This document shows, piece after piece, positions 5,663-6,553 of a stretch of 6,553 bases of DNA (position 1 is the stretch's first letter; every line of letters begins with the position of its first letter). Source of the stretch: an uncultured Cytophagales bacterium (GTDB lineage Bacteria; Bacteroidota; Bacteroidia; Cytophagales; Amoebophilaceae). The position numbers were made by a program, and so were the translations under genes. The DNA is taken from contig CAJQOF010000114.1 of NCBI GenBank assembly GCA_905479855.1, positions 1 to 6,553 of the forward strand, in the 5' to 3' direction. The notes under the pieces were generated by a model. It saw only the letters and a program-made list of their open reading frames with translations. It was not told the origin of the DNA and did not search any database.

Positions 5663-6553
5663 ATGGACACCATTCACCAACCTCACGACGCCTTACTCAG
5701 GCATGTTTTTTCATCCGAAGATATAGTACAAGACCTTGTCATAGGTTGTCTTCAACAACTTTACCCTGCGTTAGCCAACGCAAAGTTGAGTGAATTTCGC
5801 GTAGTTAAGAACAGTTTTGTCAATGAAAAATTCAAGAAGTTTTATGGCGACTTGGTTTGCACGCTCAAGATAGACGGCACAAGGGTCGTTATTCCAGTAG
5901 AACTAGAAAGTGAACTCAAGAAAGACATGCCCAAACGTGTTGGCCAATACGCTATTGGTTCAGCAATAGGCTTAAGGGACAAAAAAACAGGGCAATTGCC
6001 AATTACAATCCCCATCGTGATCCATGTAGGCACAAAAGCCTATAATTTCCACGAACAACTCATGAATGTCCCCTCCATTTTTCAATGTAAACTCCTCTCC
6101 ATGTCCTGGGTGATAAGCATTGGCAAACAGAGCATGCAAAAAACAATGCAGTACGGGCCTGATGCCATTGCCCTCGTCATCGTCAACGAAGCCCACAAAG
6201 GCAGCCCTTTGGCGTTCCTAGAGAAAACACCAGAAGCTGCGCAGTTATTTATAGAAAACCAATTTAGTGACCATATTGCCCGTTATATAGCTCACATAGA
6301 AACTAGAAATTCCAAGGAAGGTGAAGAACAAAAAGATATTGAAATAGTTAAACAAAGAATTGCTAAATTAGCGGCTGATAAAACAGATATCGTTATGAGT
6401 GGACTAGCAAGAATAGAAGAAAAAAGTAGACAGGAAGGTATACAGGAAGGTATACAGGAAGGTATACAAAAAGGTATACAAAAAGGTATACAGAAAGGTA
6501 TGCAGGAAGGTATACAGGAAGGTATAAGGAAAACCGCCAAAGAGATGTTTAGG
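5663..6553 (+). CDS. Rpn family nuclease / putative transposase, 3' end beyond the window
   Basis: The frame opens at ATG 5663 and stays open for 297 codons to the window end without a stop. The N-terminus H-D-A-L-L-R-H-V-F (8-16) matches the 'hDxlFrxvF' opening of Rpn proteins (PD-(D/E)XK nuclease family transposases). The nuclease core follows: S-F-V-N-E-K-F-K-K-F-Y-G-D-L (51-64) with presumed metal-binding D63, then V-V-I-P-V-E-L-E-S-E (75-84) and M-P-K-R-V-G-Q-Y (89-96). Most relatives have E-x-Q (EHQS) where this protein has E80-L-E82. A middle region (~105-210) and a charged helix (~215-256) lead to a Q-[EK]-G-I tetrapeptide repeat (257-288). Family members cut DNA and were named for promoting recA-independent recombination; some act as phage-defence toxins. 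They are multiplied in Bacteroidota endosymbionts. A TAnnTTTG promoter precedes the gene; lack of an in-window stop prevents judging whether it is intact. Confidence 0.85.
   Translation, partial: MDTIHQPHDALLRHVFSSEDIVQDLVIGCLQQLYPALANAKLSEFRVVKNSFVNEKFKKFYGDLVCTLKIDGTRVVIPVELESELKKDMPKRVGQYAIGSAIGLRDKKTGQLPITIPIVIHVGTKAYNFHEQLMNVPSIFQCKLLSMSWVISIGKQSMQKTMQYGPDAIALVIVNEAHKGSPLAFLEKTPEAAQLFIENQFSDHIARYIAHIETRNSKEGEEQKDIEIVKQRIAKLAADKTDIVMSGLARIEEKSRQEGIQEGIQEGIQKGIQKGIQKGMQEGIQEGIRKTAKEMFR
6431..6526 (+). repeat. 12-bp tandem repeat, eight units, in the nuclease gene
   Basis: Eight contiguous copies of a 12-bp unit, consensus caggaaggtata, run without gaps from 6431 to 6526. Units 1, 2, 3, 7 and 8 are identical; units 4 and 5 are caaaaaggtata and unit 6 is cagaaaggtatg. 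As the unit is a multiple of three and in frame, copy-number change would add or remove Q-[EK]-G-I tetrapeptides (residues 257-288) without frameshift. Glycine-rich EG repeats of this kind are common near the C-terminus of Rpn proteins. Confidence 0.95.

Noticed and set aside
6431..6526. CRISPR array
   Set aside because: Units are 12 bp, contiguous, without spacers, and in frame inside a coding sequence.
6292..6540. 82-codon minus-strand ORF with Ile-Pro-x-Cys repeats
   Set aside because: It is the reverse complement of the 12-bp repeat array in the Rpn gene, so the repeats are an artefact of the tandem DNA.

Overview
The window looks like an accessory-rich stretch from a host-associated Bacteroidota genome, plausibly an Amoebophilaceae-type endosymbiont (the Amoebophilus/Cardinium lineage). 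The evidence is a Bacteroidota-style ftsQ-ftsA-ftsZ cluster, promoter boxes of the TAnnTTTG type used by Bacteroidota, and a neighbourhood of eukaryote-like modules (a RING-type zinc finger and an ankyrin-repeat remnant) with an Rpn/PD-(D/E)XK nuclease-transposase gene. The lineage is inferred from gene content; no rRNA or other phylogenetic marker was tested.

Layout. Positions 2-604 (+) hold the 3' part of a gene whose product ends in a RING-like cysteine array. Positions 651-837 hold a small non-coding element (copy A). Positions 851-4415 (-) hold a compact division operon, ftsQ -> ftsA -> ftsZ, with a candidate promoter just before ftsQ. Positions 4595-4912 (-) hold the C-terminal stub of an ankyrin-repeat protein. 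Positions 4913-5087 hold a second copy of the small element (copy B), inverted relative to A. Positions 5047-5484 (-) encode a small unidentified membrane protein whose last residues are encoded by copy B. After a 178-bp intergenic stretch with a good Bacteroidota-type promoter, positions 5663-6553 (+) encode an Rpn-family nuclease that runs off the window and carries eight 12-bp tandem repeats near its visible end.

How it fits together. FtsQ, FtsA and FtsZ form the conserved core: FtsZ polymerises at the division site, FtsA anchors it to the membrane, and FtsQ is a bitopic divisome protein. The murC/murG/ftsW genes that often precede ftsQ in Bacteroidota are absent here, and the cluster is bracketed by the two inverted copies of the MITE-like element. 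On both sides lie fast-evolving genes of the kind endosymbionts use toward eukaryotic hosts or that spread as mobile DNA.

The least expected finding is the MITE-like family. It is 175-187 bp long with 18-bp terminal inverted repeats beginning GTAAC or a close variant. One copy adjoins the ftsZ 3' end. The other fuses to the end of a membrane-protein gene and abuts a truncated ankyrin gene exactly at a codon boundary. No autonomous partner is visible in the window.
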